A stretch of 64,000 nucleotides of DNA from Lacisediminihabitans sp040549525 (GCF_040549525.1 NZ_JBEPTM010000001.1:1-64000); one strand, 5' to 3'. Shown: positions 15,249-25,260, counted from the stretch's first letter. Program-made: numbers and translations. The notes: a model not told the origin generated them from the letters alone.

Positions 15249-16677
15249 AGGCCTCACGCACCCCGCGGTACAGGGTGGAGTCGACCCGCGTGGTGCCGTC
15301 GCCGAACCGATCAAAGCCGGCGAGCGCGGAGACCACCCGGGTCTCGTGCGAGGCATCGACGAGGGCTGCCGTCTCGCGATAGCCGGAGAGCTGGTGCGCC
15401 GGGAACAGCACCTCCGTCGACACCGGTTTATCGGCGAAGAGCTGCCGACGCACCAGCACCGGATCGGCGGACGCCCAACTCCCGCCGACCGCCGGTACGA
15501 TGTCGTCGCTGTGCTCGAGAGCCACCCAGGGGATGCTGGATGGCACCTCCACCTGCGCTGCCGGAGCACCCAGTGTGTACAGGCCGCGGGTGTCGTAATC
15601 GCCGGATGCCGCGAGCTCCGCCGCGATCAGCCCGCCCTGCGAATACCCGGTGAAGAGCACGGGGGATGCCGAGGTGACTCCCGCGTCGGCCATCGCCTCG
15701 GTCACCGCCTTGTACGACCCCGCCTCCCGACCCGCGACCGCATTCATGTTGCTCGTCATGTCCCAGGGCTCGGATCCGGGCTCGAGCGAAAAGTCCCGGG
15801 TGCCCCCGATGTAGACCTCGAACCTGTCGGGTTCACCCGGCTGCGAGTACCTGTCGACACGCACCTGAGCGGCGCCCTGCGGCACCCGGGCGGCCCGGTC
15901 GCTGTAACTCTCGGCCCGGGTCGCCGGCATGGTGGCGCCCGCCCGGGTCACGGAGACCGCCGTCTCCGAGAGCGCGCCCCGGGTTCCCGCGATGCCGACA
16001 ACGACGGTGGATGACGTGGCCAGCCCCACCAGCCCGAGGCCCTCGTCGCCGATGGCGTGCACGAGCTCCGGGGGGAGCTTCAGGAGGCCTCCGCCGAAGT
16101 CATCAGCGCTCATCACCGTGAGGCGCACGAGTTGCACCACCCTCGGGTCGGTGAGCAGCACGCTCTTGCCCTGCAGCCACTGCGGCAACACCCGGAACAG
16201 TGCCGCGCGTTTCTCGGGCGGCAGCAGTGCGATGCCCAAGGCCACGCCCGCTCCGATACCGAGGATCTCGGGCAACAGTTCGAGGGCGATCGCCGGCAGA
16301 AACAGGCCGAGCATCGCGCCGAATCGACCGGCGAGATCCTGTGCGAGCCGTTCGGCGAGATCTTCACCGATGCCATAGGCGTCGGCGGACGCGATGAGTG
16401 CGAGGTGGAGGCCTTCGGCCGCGGGGGCCGCGCGGGCGAGTGCGGCTGACGCGTCATCCATCGCCCGTTCCGCGGCGAGCGCACTCGACGGGGCTGCGAG
16501 GTCGTTGAGCTGGGCGACCCCGACCACTCGGTCGATCACCACGAGTTGCCGGTGGCACTCCGTGAGCAGCGCCCGCAGCTCAGCGAGTCTTCGCGCATCC
16601 TCGAACAGCTCTGAGGTGGCAACCGCGACGGATCCCCCGCCGCCGATGACGAGGTCACCGGCCATGAGAACCGTCAT
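15214..16677 (-). CDS. Lipase-like alpha/beta hydrolase with helical N-terminus
   Basis: The 487-residue protein has a helical N-terminal region (about 10-110), a hydrophobic stretch (about 135-165) and a C-terminal alpha/beta-hydrolase-like domain with the nucleophile motif GYSQGG near residue 346, a later Asp (HSDDIVP) and a candidate His in FPAHQLSGY. It has no signal peptide. The first 23 bases overlap the small WXG-type gene, so both are co-translated. The layout resembles WXG100/LXG-type exported effectors, where the N-terminal helices pair with a small partner. The substrate is unknown. A second ATG at 16665 is possible. Confidence 0.7.
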   Translation of the reverse strand: MTVLMAGDLVIGGGGSVAVATSELFEDARRLAELRALLTECHRQLVVIDRVVGVAQLNDLAAPSSALAAERAMDDASAALARAAPAAEGLHLALIASADAYGIGEDLAERLAQDLAGRFGAMLGLFLPAIALELLPEILGIGAGVALGIALLPPEKRAALFRVLPQWLQGKSVLLTDPRVVQLVRLTVMSADDFGGGLLKLPPELVHAIGDEGLGLVGLATSSTVVVGIAGTRGALSETAVSVTRAGATMPATRAESYSDRAARVPQGAAQVRVDRYSQPGEPDRFEVYIGGTRDFSLEPGSEPWDMTSNMNAVAGREAGSYKAVTEAMADAGVTSASPVLFTGYSQGGLIAAELAASGDYDTRGLYTLGAPAAQVEVPSSIPWVALEHSDDIVPAVGGSWASADPVLVRRQLFADKPVSTEVLFPAHQLSGYRETAALVDASHETRVVSALAGFDRFGDGTTRVDSTLYRGVREASSADPARRSGG

Positions 16678-16933
16678 CGAGCGTCGCTATGGCTCGCCGG
16701 GTGTTGCGGATGGCGTCATCCAGCTGGGATTCGGCCGACTGCACCAGGGCAGACAAGTGCTGAAGGCCGCGCACATACATGCGGCGCGCGTCGCCGCTCC
16801 ACACCCCCTCACCCGCCGCGGACGGCATCACCGCCCGGGCATGGGCGATGCGACCCGCTACCCGATCGAGCGCCACAAGCTGCCGGTGCAGCGCGACATC
16901 CACACCGTTTCCGCTCACCCCGCCGATGGTCAT
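16655..16933 (-). CDS. Small WXG-like helical protein
   Basis: The 92-residue protein is predicted as two helices separated by a WSG turn (EGVWSGDARRMYVRGL, about residues 42-57), the layout of WXG100/ESAT-6 proteins. An AAGGAG ribosome-binding site precedes ATG 16933. It overlaps the hydrolase gene, which suggests the two products interact. No type VII secretion genes (eccC, eccD, mycP) occur in the window. The WXG assignment is inference from length, motif and layout. Confidence 0.6.
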   Translation of the reverse strand: MTIGGVSGNGVDVALHRQLVALDRVAGRIAHARAVMPSAAGEGVWSGDARRMYVRGLQHLSALVQSAESQLDDAIRNTRRAIATLDDGSHGR

Positions 16934-17083
16934 CCGCACTCCTTCACTGTGTCTGCGGTCTGCTGCGCCTATCGTCGGCCGCGGGGGAGGTGCCTGACGG
17001 CGGGGGAGTGGCATCGGCGCACTCTCCGTGGACGCCAACGGCTGTGGAGGAGCATCCACGTGGCCGGCAACCGCGATGTGCGG

Positions 17084-17089
17084 GAGAAT
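17084..17089 (+). promoter_or_regulatory. -10 element, leaderless phosphatase gene
   Basis: GAGAAT ends six bases before ATG 17096. No clear -35 is seen. Confidence 0.4.
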
Positions 17090-17095
17090 GGGCGC

Positions 17096-17620
17096 ATGAG
17101 TTTCGACCGCACCCTCGACGAGTCGGCGCTCTTCCGCATCTGTTTCGTCTGCACCGGCAACATCTGCCGCTCTCCCATGGCCGAGACGGTCTTTCGAGAG
17201 CTCGTGAAGAGGGCCGGGTACGAGGGTGCGATCACGGTGATCTCTGCCGGCACCGGTGACTGGCACGTGGGCGAACCCTCGGATTCCCGCACGACGTCGG
17301 CGCTCAGCGCCCATGGTTACGACGGCTCCCGTCACCGAGCGAAGCAGTTCGACCCGGAATGGTTCGACAACCTCGACCTCGTCGTGGTCTTCGACCGCAG
17401 CCAGGAGCGCATCCTCCGCGCCTGGGCGAACACCGAGCAGGACCGTGGCAAGGTGCAGATGCTGTTGAGCTTCGACAGCGAACAGGCCGCGCAGGTGGAT
17501 GTGCCCGACCCCTATTACTCCGATGCCGCCATGTTCGACGGCGTGCTCGGCATGATCGAAAAAGCCAGCGCGGCCCTGTTCCGCCAAATCGAACCAGGAA
17601 TACGACGGGTACCCTCATGA
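17096..17620 (+). CDS. Low-molecular-weight protein tyrosine phosphatase
   Basis: The 174-residue enzyme carries the P-loop CTGNICRS (Cys19, Arg25) close to the N-terminus and the general acid in DPYYSD. It removes phosphate from phosphotyrosine proteins. The frame is open upstream, but the P-loop position fixes the start near 17096. Its stop overlaps the purB start (ATGA), giving a two-gene operon. Related enzymes act on polysaccharide export kinases or host proteins; no kinase partner is adjacent here. Confidence 0.92.
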   Translation: MSFDRTLDESALFRICFVCTGNICRSPMAETVFRELVKRAGYEGAITVISAGTGDWHVGEPSDSRTTSALSAHGYDGSRHRAKQFDPEWFDNLDLVVVFDRSQERILRAWANTEQDRGKVQMLLSFDSEQAAQVDVPDPYYSDAAMFDGVLGMIEKASAALFRQIEPGIRRVPS

Positions 17621-19005
17621 CTCCGCTTCCCGAACAACCACTCAGCCCCCTCGATGGCCGCTATCGCGCCGCCGTCACCGGTCTCGGCGAACACCTCTCC
17701 GAGGCCGGGCTCAACCGGGCGCGCGTGCAGGTGGAGGTCGAGTGGCTGCTCTATCTCACCGACCATGAGATGTTCGGATCCCACCGGCTGGACGCCGAGC
17801 AGGCGCGCTCCCTCCGCGCTCTCGTCGCCGACTTCGGCCAGCCCGATATCGACGAACTCGCCACTCTCGAAGCCACGACCCGGCATGACGTCAAGGCCGT
17901 CGAGTACTACGTGCGCAAGCGCCTCATCGACCTCGGGCTCACGGATGTCGCGGAGCTGACACACTTCGCGTGCACGAGCGAAGACATCAACAACCTCTCC
18001 TACGCGCTCACCATCCGCGCTGCTGTCACCGAGGTCTGGCTGCCGAAGATCACCGGCGTGATCGACGCGCTGTACTCGAGGTCAGTCGACCACCGGGCGG
18101 ATGCGATGCTGGCGCACACTCACGGCCAGCCCGCGACGCCGACGACCGTCGGCAAGGAGTTCGCCGTGTTCGTGGGCCGGCTGCGTCGCATCCTGGCCCA
18201 GATCGAAGCTGTGGAATACCTCGGCAAGTTCAGCGGCGCCACCGGCACCTTCGCCGCCCATGTCGCGGCCGACCCGAGCCAGGACTGGCCGGCCATCTCG
18301 CGCGAGTTCGTGACCTCGCTCGGGCTGGACTGGAATCCGCTCACCACCCAGATCGAGCCGCACGACTGGCAGGCGGAGCTCTACCAGCGCATCAGCCACG
18401 CCAACCGCGTGCTGCACAATCTCTGCACCGATATCTGGACCTACATCTCGATGGGCTACTTCACCCAGATACCCCAGGCCGGCGCGACCGGGTCGTCCAC
18501 GATGCCGCACAAGATCAACCCGATCCGCTTCGAGAATGCCGAGGCCAACCTCGAGCTGTCGAGCGCACTGCTCGACTCCCTCGCCGCCACTCTCGTCACT
18601 TCGCGGCTGCAGCGCGACCTCACCGACTCCACCACCCAGCGCAATATCGGGGTCGCCCTCGGACACTCCGTGCTGGCTCTCGACAACATCCAACGCGGGC
18701 TCGGCGAAATCGCCGTCAACACCGCCCGGCTCGCCGAAGACCTCGATGGCAACTGGGAGGTGCTCGGAGAGGCCATCCAGACCGTGATCCGCGCGGAAGT
18801 CACTGCCGGCAGAAGCTCGATCGCCGACCCCTACGCGATGCTGAAGGAGCTCACGCGCGGTCGGCGCGTCGGCCAGGCCGAACTCGTGGCCTTCGTGCAG
18901 GCTCTGGATATCGGCGACGAGGCGAAAGCACGGCTGGTGGCTCTGACTCCGGCCGGGTACGCCGGACTCGCCAGCGCCCTGGTCGACTACGCCGCGAAGG
19001 CGTAA
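17617..19005 (+). CDS. purB: Adenylosuccinate lyase
   Basis: The 462-residue protein belongs to the fumarase/aspartase superfamily, with the signature GSSTMPHKINPIR at about residues 295-307. It catalyses two fumarate-releasing steps in AMP synthesis: SAICAR to AICAR, and adenylosuccinate to AMP. The N-terminus LSPLDGRY is typical. It is translationally coupled to the tyrosine phosphatase gene. The length and motif are intact. Confidence 0.96.
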   Translation: MTPLPEQPLSPLDGRYRAAVTGLGEHLSEAGLNRARVQVEVEWLLYLTDHEMFGSHRLDAEQARSLRALVADFGQPDIDELATLEATTRHDVKAVEYYVRKRLIDLGLTDVAELTHFACTSEDINNLSYALTIRAAVTEVWLPKITGVIDALYSRSVDHRADAMLAHTHGQPATPTTVGKEFAVFVGRLRRILAQIEAVEYLGKFSGATGTFAAHVAADPSQDWPAISREFVTSLGLDWNPLTTQIEPHDWQAELYQRISHANRVLHNLCTDIWTYISMGYFTQIPQAGATGSSTMPHKINPIRFENAEANLELSSALLDSLAATLVTSRLQRDLTDSTTQRNIGVALGHSVLALDNIQRGLGEIAVNTARLAEDLDGNWEVLGEAIQTVIRAEVTAGRSSIADPYAMLKELTRGRRVGQAELVAFVQALDIGDEAKARLVALTPAGYAGLASALVDYAAKA

Positions 19006-19033
19006 CCGGCACCGCCTCTGGACTCGGGTGAGC

Positions 19034-19300
19034 CTAGTGGCCGCTGTCTGACTGGTGGTCCTGCTCGGTGAGGTCGACCTTCTCGGCGTCGTCGGGCTTC
19101 ACCGCGAGAGCCAGCATCGCGATCACGACGAGTGAAACGATGAAGGTGATGCCCCCGAACACGAGGGCCAGCGTCACTTCGCGGGTGCTGAACACGACCA
19201 CGAAGGCGATGAATGCGGCCACGACGGCAGCCATGACGACGTACTCGAATGGCCGGAGGCGATCGCGTCGGCTCGGGCGGTTGCTGTTCTGAGCGGTCAC
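19034..19300 (-). CDS. Small two-TM membrane protein of unknown function
   Basis: The 88-residue product has a basic N-terminus, two hydrophobic segments (about 23-42 and 48-69) and an acidic C-terminus. GTG 19300 overlaps the stop of the upstream gene (GTGA), which sets the start. It resembles small actinobacterial membrane proteins found with similar partners; no family name is certain. Confidence 0.7.
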   Translation of the reverse strand: MTAQNSNRPSRRDRLRPFEYVVMAAVVAAFIAFVVVFSTREVTLALVFGGITFIVSLVVIAMLALAVKPDDAEKVDLTEQDHQSDSGH

Positions 19301-20028
19301 GCTCGGTTCTCGCTCTCTGCTTGGTGCACGGATTCGGCTGGGTCCGGTGCGGAGGATTCCACGCCCTGCACGGGTGCGACGGCCTGGGTTCCCCATTTGG
19401 CGGAGAGTCCGGCGATGACCAGGAACACGGTGGTGATGGCCGCCCAGGCCCCGAGCGCTCCGACCGCGACGACTGATGCATCGAGCACGCGCTTGACATG
19501 GTCGGGTCCGCTGTAGTTCTGCCGGTAGTCCGGGGGGATCAGCAGGAAGGCGAGGGCGGCGAGCACCGTGAGGGCGCCCACGGCGATCCAGTCGCCGGAT
19601 GCCACGAAACGCCGCCTGCTGCGCATCCCGCTGTACAGCTCGAGGAACCCGGTCACGGCGGCGAAGATCGTGAGCAGGAGGAAGAGGAATCGCACCTCGC
19701 TGGCACCCGTGTGACCGGCTCGCACCGACAGGGCGACGATTCCCGCGATGAGGGTGACCGCGGCCTGCGTGAGGAAGTAGGGGCGCACACCCGCGTCGGC
19801 GAGGCGTACCCAGGCCACGACGCCCAGCACGAGCCCGGCGACGATGCCGTAGACGCCGAAGGCGGTGAGTCCGAATTGCGCCGAATGGTCGGCCGAGAAG
19901 GTGATCACGATGGCGAGAGCAGCGGCGGGCACCGCACGGGCGATCGGCATCGGCCAGTAGGCGGCCCGCTGAGCGGCATCCGCACCCGGCTGTGCCGGGC
20001 GAGAGCTTGACGAGGGGGTGAGTGCCAC
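19297..20028 (-). CDS. Multi-pass membrane protein (HdeD/DUF308-like)
   Basis: The product of about 243 residues has around six transmembrane segments and basic and acidic tails. The layout resembles the HdeD/DUF308 group. GTG 20028 has a GAGAGGG motif upstream; TTG 20034 is an alternative. It is coupled to the 88-residue gene by overlap. It lies between dnaB and purB, with no functional link visible. The assignment is tentative. Confidence 0.6.
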   Translation of the reverse strand: MALTPSSSSRPAQPGADAAQRAAYWPMPIARAVPAAALAIVITFSADHSAQFGLTAFGVYGIVAGLVLGVVAWVRLADAGVRPYFLTQAAVTLIAGIVALSVRAGHTGASEVRFLFLLLTIFAAVTGFLELYSGMRSRRRFVASGDWIAVGALTVLAALAFLLIPPDYRQNYSGPDHVKRVLDASVVAVGALGAWAAITTVFLVIAGLSAKWGTQAVAPVQGVESSAPDPAESVHQAESENRA

Positions 20029-20133
20029 GACCAACCCTCTCTTGCCTGCCCGGTCGCCCGCGGCGACAGCCGCCCGGTGGACGACCGAGCACAGTTTACG
20101 CTTCGCTGCCCGTGAGCAACCCCGGGGTCGACC

Positions 20134-21537
<1,404 letters not shown>

Positions 21538-22023
21538 GGCTCGCCCACTCTCTCTTCGTGCGTGTTGATGATGCAGTTGTGCCGCTTCCCGTTCTACCGA
21601 AAGCTCCCGACATCCACCCCAGGCAGTCGCAGGCGACCCGATCTCGCGGGCGGCACTGCTACACACTAGGGATGCCTCGCATGCTCAGCAAGCTCGCATC
21701 AGACGATGCAAGTCCAGCCTGTGGATAAAAGTGTTAGTAGATTGCGCGAAACGCCGCGAGTCGTGTGAACAACCTGTGCACTTATCTGTGTATAACTATG
21801 GGTTTTTGATCAAAATTAGGGCGCTGATCAGGGATTTCCATGAGTTCTACTGATGTGTAGAAACATGTCTAGAGTGCGGGTTGAGGGTTGGAGCCCGCAG
21901 CGGAGAGGTTGTGTACAAAGCACTGGTCGGCACGGCGAATACGTCAGTGAATTGACACGCAAAGAGGGGGTAGCGGGAGGCGAAAGCCTCCTGCTACCCC
22001 CTCTGTGAGGAGCGGCAATTCTG
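21538..22023. other. 486-bp non-coding region with DnaA boxes
   Basis: No gene is seen. It holds the dnaB promoter region, a perfect DnaA box (21721-21729, TGTGGATAA), a near match (21787-21795), an AT-rich stretch with the 12-base palindrome TTTTGATCAAAA (21804-21815), and the rplI terminator near its right end. Confidence 0.7.
21963..22004 (-). terminator. Hairpin terminator after rplI
   Basis: A 19-position stem with one mismatch (a G-U pair on the other strand) closes on a GAAA loop, 20 bp after the rplI stop, followed on the minus strand by TTTG. It ends the rpsF-ssb-rpsR-rplI operon. Confidence 0.8.
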
Positions 22024-22476
22024 TTACTTCGCGGCGACTACCGTGAGGGTGATCGTGGCGACGAGGTCATCGCGAAGACGCACGGTTGCCTCGTGCTGGC
22101 CGGTGGCCTTGATCGGAGACGAGATCTCGATCTTGCGCTTGTCGACGGCACCGAGTCCGGCTGCGGCGACGGCCTCTGCGACATCCGTCGTCTTCACGGA
22201 CCCGAACAGGCGTCCACCTTCGCCGGCCTTGACGGTCAGCTTGACGGTGGTTGCCTCGAGCTTCGCCTTGAGGTCCTGCGCCTCTTCGATCGTGGCGTGC
22301 TCGCGTGCGACGCGGGCGGCCTTGATCGATTCGACCTGCTTCTCGCCACCGCGGGTCCACGCGACAGCGAAGCCCTGGGGGATGAGGAAGTTGCGGCCGT
22401 AGCCGGTCTTGACGTCGACGACGTCTCCGGGAGCACCGAGGCCGGTGACCTCGTGCGTGAGAATCAATTTAGACAT
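22024..22476 (-). CDS. rplI: 50S ribosomal protein L9
   Basis: The 150-residue protein has the L9 N-terminal domain (VTGLGAPGDVVDVKTGYGRN) joined to a C-terminal domain by a long helix. It binds 23S rRNA near the L1 stalk. It closes the operon rpsF-ssb-rpsR-rplI, 11 bases after rpsR. The length is as expected. Confidence 0.96.
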   Translation of the reverse strand: MSKLILTHEVTGLGAPGDVVDVKTGYGRNFLIPQGFAVAWTRGGEKQVESIKAARVAREHATIEEAQDLKAKLEATTVKLTVKAGEGGRLFGSVKTTDVAEAVAAAGLGAVDKRKIEISSPIKATGQHEATVRLRDDLVATITLTVVAAK

Positions 22477-22487
22477 GTCCGTTGCTC

Positions 22488-22751
22488 CTAACGGCCTGAG
22501 CCGGCGTAGGGGAGCAGTGCCATCTCGCGTGCGTTCTTGACCGCACGGGCGATGAGGCGCTGTTCCTGCACGGAGACACCGGTGATACGACGGGCGCGGA
22601 TCTTTCCACGCTCCGAGATGAACTTGCGAAGGGTTGCGATGTCCTTGTAGTCGATGACACCGACGCGAATGGACTTCGCCGGGGCGGCGTTCTTGCCGCC
22701 CTTGAGTGTGCGGAGGGGCTTGCGGCGATCGCCGCTGCTCTTTCCAGCCAT
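22488..22751 (-). CDS. rpsR: 30S ribosomal protein S18
   Basis: The 87-residue protein has the S18 core VDYKD-like segment (VIDYKDIATLRKFISERGKI) and lacks the zinc-binding cysteines. It binds S6 on the platform of the small subunit. It lies 74 bp after ssb in the operon. The S6:S18 complex may repress the operon leader described upstream of rpsF. Confidence 0.95.
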   Translation of the reverse strand: MAGKSSGDRRKPLRTLKGGKNAAPAKSIRVGVIDYKDIATLRKFISERGKIRARRITGVSVQEQRLIARAVKNAREMALLPYAGSGR

Positions 22752-22825
22752 GGTTTCCTGCTTTCAGTAAGTGTTGGTCGAGCAGATCGCTTCAGCGACG
22801 CTGTCGAGACCGTGAATGGTGAGAC

Positions 22826-23347
22826 CTAGAAGGGGGTCTCGTCGTTGTAGCTGCCCGGGGTGTTCCAGACGTCTCCGCCTGCAGCACTCGCCGATGACGC
22901 CGAGGCGGGAGCGGATGCCGCCCACGGCTCGTTGGCGCCCTGGCTGACCCGAGGTGCACCGCCATTGCCGCCGCCGCCCTCACGGGAGGTGCGGGTGACC
23001 TGTGCGGTCGCATAACGGAGGCTCGGACCGATCTCGTCGATCTCCAGCTCGATGCTGGTGCGCTTCTCGCCCTCTTTGGTCTCGTAGGAGCGCTGCTTGA
23101 GTCGACCGATCGCGATGACGCGGGAACCCTTGGTGAGGGATCCGGCCACCTGCTCGGCATACTCGCGCCAGACGCTCGCCCGAAGGAAGAGTGCTTCGCC
23201 GTCCTTCCACTCGTTGCTGCCCCGATCAAGGGTGCGCGGGGTGGATGCGATGGTGAAGTTGGCAACCGCCAACCCGTTCTGCGTGTAGCGCAGCTCCGGG
23301 TCGCTCGTGAGGTTGCCCACCACGGTGATTACGGTTTCGCCGGCCAT
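22826..23347 (-). CDS. ssb: Single-stranded DNA-binding protein
   Basis: The 173-residue protein has the OB fold (1-115; ETVITVVGNLTSDPELR) and a Gly/Ser/Ala-rich linker. The C-terminus is NDETPF, a form of the usual DDxPF tail that recruits replication and repair proteins. It coats single-stranded DNA during replication. It starts three bases after the rpsF stop. Confidence 0.95.
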   Translation of the reverse strand: MAGETVITVVGNLTSDPELRYTQNGLAVANFTIASTPRTLDRGSNEWKDGEALFLRASVWREYAEQVAGSLTKGSRVIAIGRLKQRSYETKEGEKRTSIELEIDEIGPSLRYATAQVTRTSREGGGGNGGAPRVSQGANEPWAASAPASASSASAAGGDVWNTPGSYNDETPF

Positions 23348-23350
23348 GTG

Positions 23351-23836
23351 CTACTCCGCGCTCGCGGACTCGACTGCCGGAGCCTCGGCTGCAGCCGGAG
23401 CGGCAGGCGTTGCGCTCGTCGCGGGAGCGGATGCGACATCCGCCGCCTTCGTCGCTGTACCAGCGGCGGCTCCAGCCTTCGCGGGGGCAGCTGCCTTGCG
23501 GGCGGCCTTCTCTGCGGAGAGCTTCGCTGCCTCGGCGACCTGAGCGATTGCTTCCTCGGCGCGGAGCACCTTGGTGCGCATGACCGCTTCGCTGAGCTTC
23601 AGCTGGCGGTCGAGCTCGACGGTGGCGTCGGGGTTCGCGGTGAGGGCGACGACGGCATAGATGCCTTCGGTCTTCTTGTTGATCTCGTACGCCAGGCGAC
23701 GACGTCCCCAGACGTCGACCTTGTCGATCGAACCACCATCATTGCGGATGACGTTGAGGAACTTATCGAGGCTCGGAGCCACGGTGCGCTCATCGATCTC
23801 TGGATCGAGAATTACCATTAGTTCGTACTGATGCAT
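23351..23836 (-). CDS. rpsF: 30S ribosomal protein S6 with long Ala-rich tail
   Basis: The first 96 residues form a normal S6 (MHQYELMVILDPEIDERTVA...). They are followed by a 65-residue tail rich in Ala, Lys and Pro with imperfect KAAAPAKAG-like repeats. Such tails occur in some actinobacteria but this one is long. S6 pairs with S18 on the ribosomal platform. A strong ribosome-binding site (AGGAGGT) precedes it and may be masked by the leader. Confidence 0.94.
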   Translation of the reverse strand: MHQYELMVILDPEIDERTVAPSLDKFLNVIRNDGGSIDKVDVWGRRRLAYEINKKTEGIYAVVALTANPDATVELDRQLKLSEAVMRTKVLRAEEAIAQVAEAAKLSAEKAARKAAAPAKAGAAAGTATKAADVASAPATSATPAAPAAAEAPAVESASAE

Positions 23837-23840
23837 AACT

Positions 23841-23893
23841 AACCCACCTCCTTTGGACTAGAACGGCCACAGACGATCTGTGGCAGGAGGGTT
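23841..23893 (-). promoter_or_regulatory. Candidate S6:S18 autoregulatory leader of rpsF
   Basis: On the transcript, AACCCTCCT (from 23893) can pair with AGGAGGTGGGTT (23852-23841), which contains the ribosome-binding site, leaving a 3-nt bulge. Between them is a perfect 7-bp hairpin with loop TCG (23867-23883), followed at once by CCG. S6:S18 leader RNAs in other bacteria present a conserved CCG; the match here is by eye. Confidence 0.5.
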
Positions 23894-23982
23894 TTGGCAT
23901 CGTTGTCCGAATGCGAATTGCTCGCAGACAACCTGCCTAGTGTAGTCAGTCGAACCACTATCTATCAAGGAGCTCTACACGC

Positions 23983-25053
23983 ATGTCCCTGAAAGTTGCC
24001 ATCGCCGGTGTCGGAAACTGCGCCAACTCGCTCATCCAGGGCGTCACGTTCTATGCAGACGCGGATGAGACGCAGGTCGTCCCTGGCCTGATGCACACGC
24101 GTTTCGGCGGGTACGCGATCGGCGACATCTCCTTCGTCGCCGCTTTCGACGTGGATGCCGCGAAGGTGGGCCTCGACCTCGCGGACGCGATGTGGGCGAG
24201 CCAGAACAACACCCTCCGCTTCGCCGAGGTGGCGACCACCGGCGTGCTCGTGCAGCGCGGACCGACCCTCGATGGTCTCGGGGAGTACTACCGCGAGCTG
24301 GTCGAGGAGTCCTCCGCAACCCCGGTCGATGTCGCACAGGCGCTGCGCGATTCCGGTGCAGAGGTGTTGGTCTGCTACCTGCCGGTCGGATCGGAGGAGG
24401 GCGCGAAGTTCTACGCCCAGGCCGCTCTGGATGCCGGTGTCGCCTTTGTCAACGCACTGCCGGTCTTCATCGCCAGCGACCCGGTGTGGGCCCAGAAGTT
24501 CGTGGACGCCGGCGTCCCGATCGTCGGTGACGACATCAAGAGCCAGCTCGGCGCAACGATCACGCACCGCGTGCTCGCCCGGCTGTTCGAGGAGCGGGGC
24601 CTCGTGCTCGACCGCACCTACCAGCTCAACGTCGGCGGCAACATGGACTTCAAGAACATGCTCGAACGTCGGCGGCTCGAGTCGAAGAAGATCTCGAAGA
24701 CCCAGTCGGTCACCAGCAACATCGAGGCGCAGCTCAACTCCCGCGACGTGCACATCGGCCCGAGCGACCACATCCCGTGGCTCGACGACCGCAAGCTCGC
24801 CTTCGTCCGACTCGAGGGCCACGGCTTCGGCAATGCCCCCACCTCGCTCGAATACAAGCTGGAGGTGTGGGACTCGCCCAACTCCGCCGGGGTCGTGATC
24901 GACGCCATCCGCGCCGCGAAGATCGCGCTGGATGCCGGGCTGGGCGGTCCCGTCGAGGCAGCATCCGCCTACTTCATGAAGAGCCCGGCGAAGCAGTATG
25001 CCGACCCGGTGGCGCGCGAACTCCTCGAGCAGTTCATCCGCGACCACGCCTGA
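23983..25053 (+). CDS. ino1: Inositol-3-phosphate synthase
   Basis: The 356-residue protein is of the actinobacterial type (AIAGVGNCANSLIQGV, a Rossmann NAD-binding start; GDDIKSQLGATITHRVLARLF in the catalytic core). It converts glucose-6-phosphate to 1L-myo-inositol-1-phosphate, the precursor of phosphatidylinositol and related lipids or thiols. An AAGGAG site lies 10 bases before ATG. It is divergent from the rpsF operon and convergent with the CCA-adding enzyme gene. Confidence 0.95.
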   Translation: MSLKVAIAGVGNCANSLIQGVTFYADADETQVVPGLMHTRFGGYAIGDISFVAAFDVDAAKVGLDLADAMWASQNNTLRFAEVATTGVLVQRGPTLDGLGEYYRELVEESSATPVDVAQALRDSGAEVLVCYLPVGSEEGAKFYAQAALDAGVAFVNALPVFIASDPVWAQKFVDAGVPIVGDDIKSQLGATITHRVLARLFEERGLVLDRTYQLNVGGNMDFKNMLERRRLESKKISKTQSVTSNIEAQLNSRDVHIGPSDHIPWLDDRKLAFVRLEGHGFGNAPTSLEYKLEVWDSPNSAGVVIDAIRAAKIALDAGLGGPVEAASAYFMKSPAKQYADPVARELLEQFIRDHA

Positions 25054-25080
25054 GTTTTCGCCCAGCCTGACAACGAGGAG

Positions 25081-25120
25081 GGTCTCGACCCTGGCGTTGG
25101 GCTCCCTGCTCGGCCAGCAG
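25081..25120 (+). repeat. REP-like 40-bp dispersed repeat, copy 1
   Basis: It begins GGTCTCGA and aligns without gaps to copies at 25267-25306 and 48213-48252. This copy is the most diverged in the GGCGC/GCGCC core. Confidence 0.65.
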
Positions 25121-25220
25121 CGTCACGACCCTGTCTGAGAGCGGAGATCCTGCGAGAGGGTCGGCGCGGCGGTGTGATTCGACGGCGTGTTGCCGGCGGC
25201 ATCCGCTGTGGGCCCCTCCC

Positions 25221-25260
25221 GAGACCAGGCCCGTCACGAGACCAGCCCCGTCACGAGACC
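25221..25260 (+). repeat. 17-bp tandem repeat
   Basis: Units 25221-25237 and 25238-25254 (GAGACCAGCCCCGTCAC and one variant) are followed by a third partial copy, GAGACC, at 25255. Confidence 0.7.

Noticed and set aside
21538..22023. A small RNA or a second origin in the dnaB upstream gap
   Set aside because: DnaA boxes are too few for an origin and no promoter-terminator pair on one strand frames an RNA; kept only as a regulatory region.
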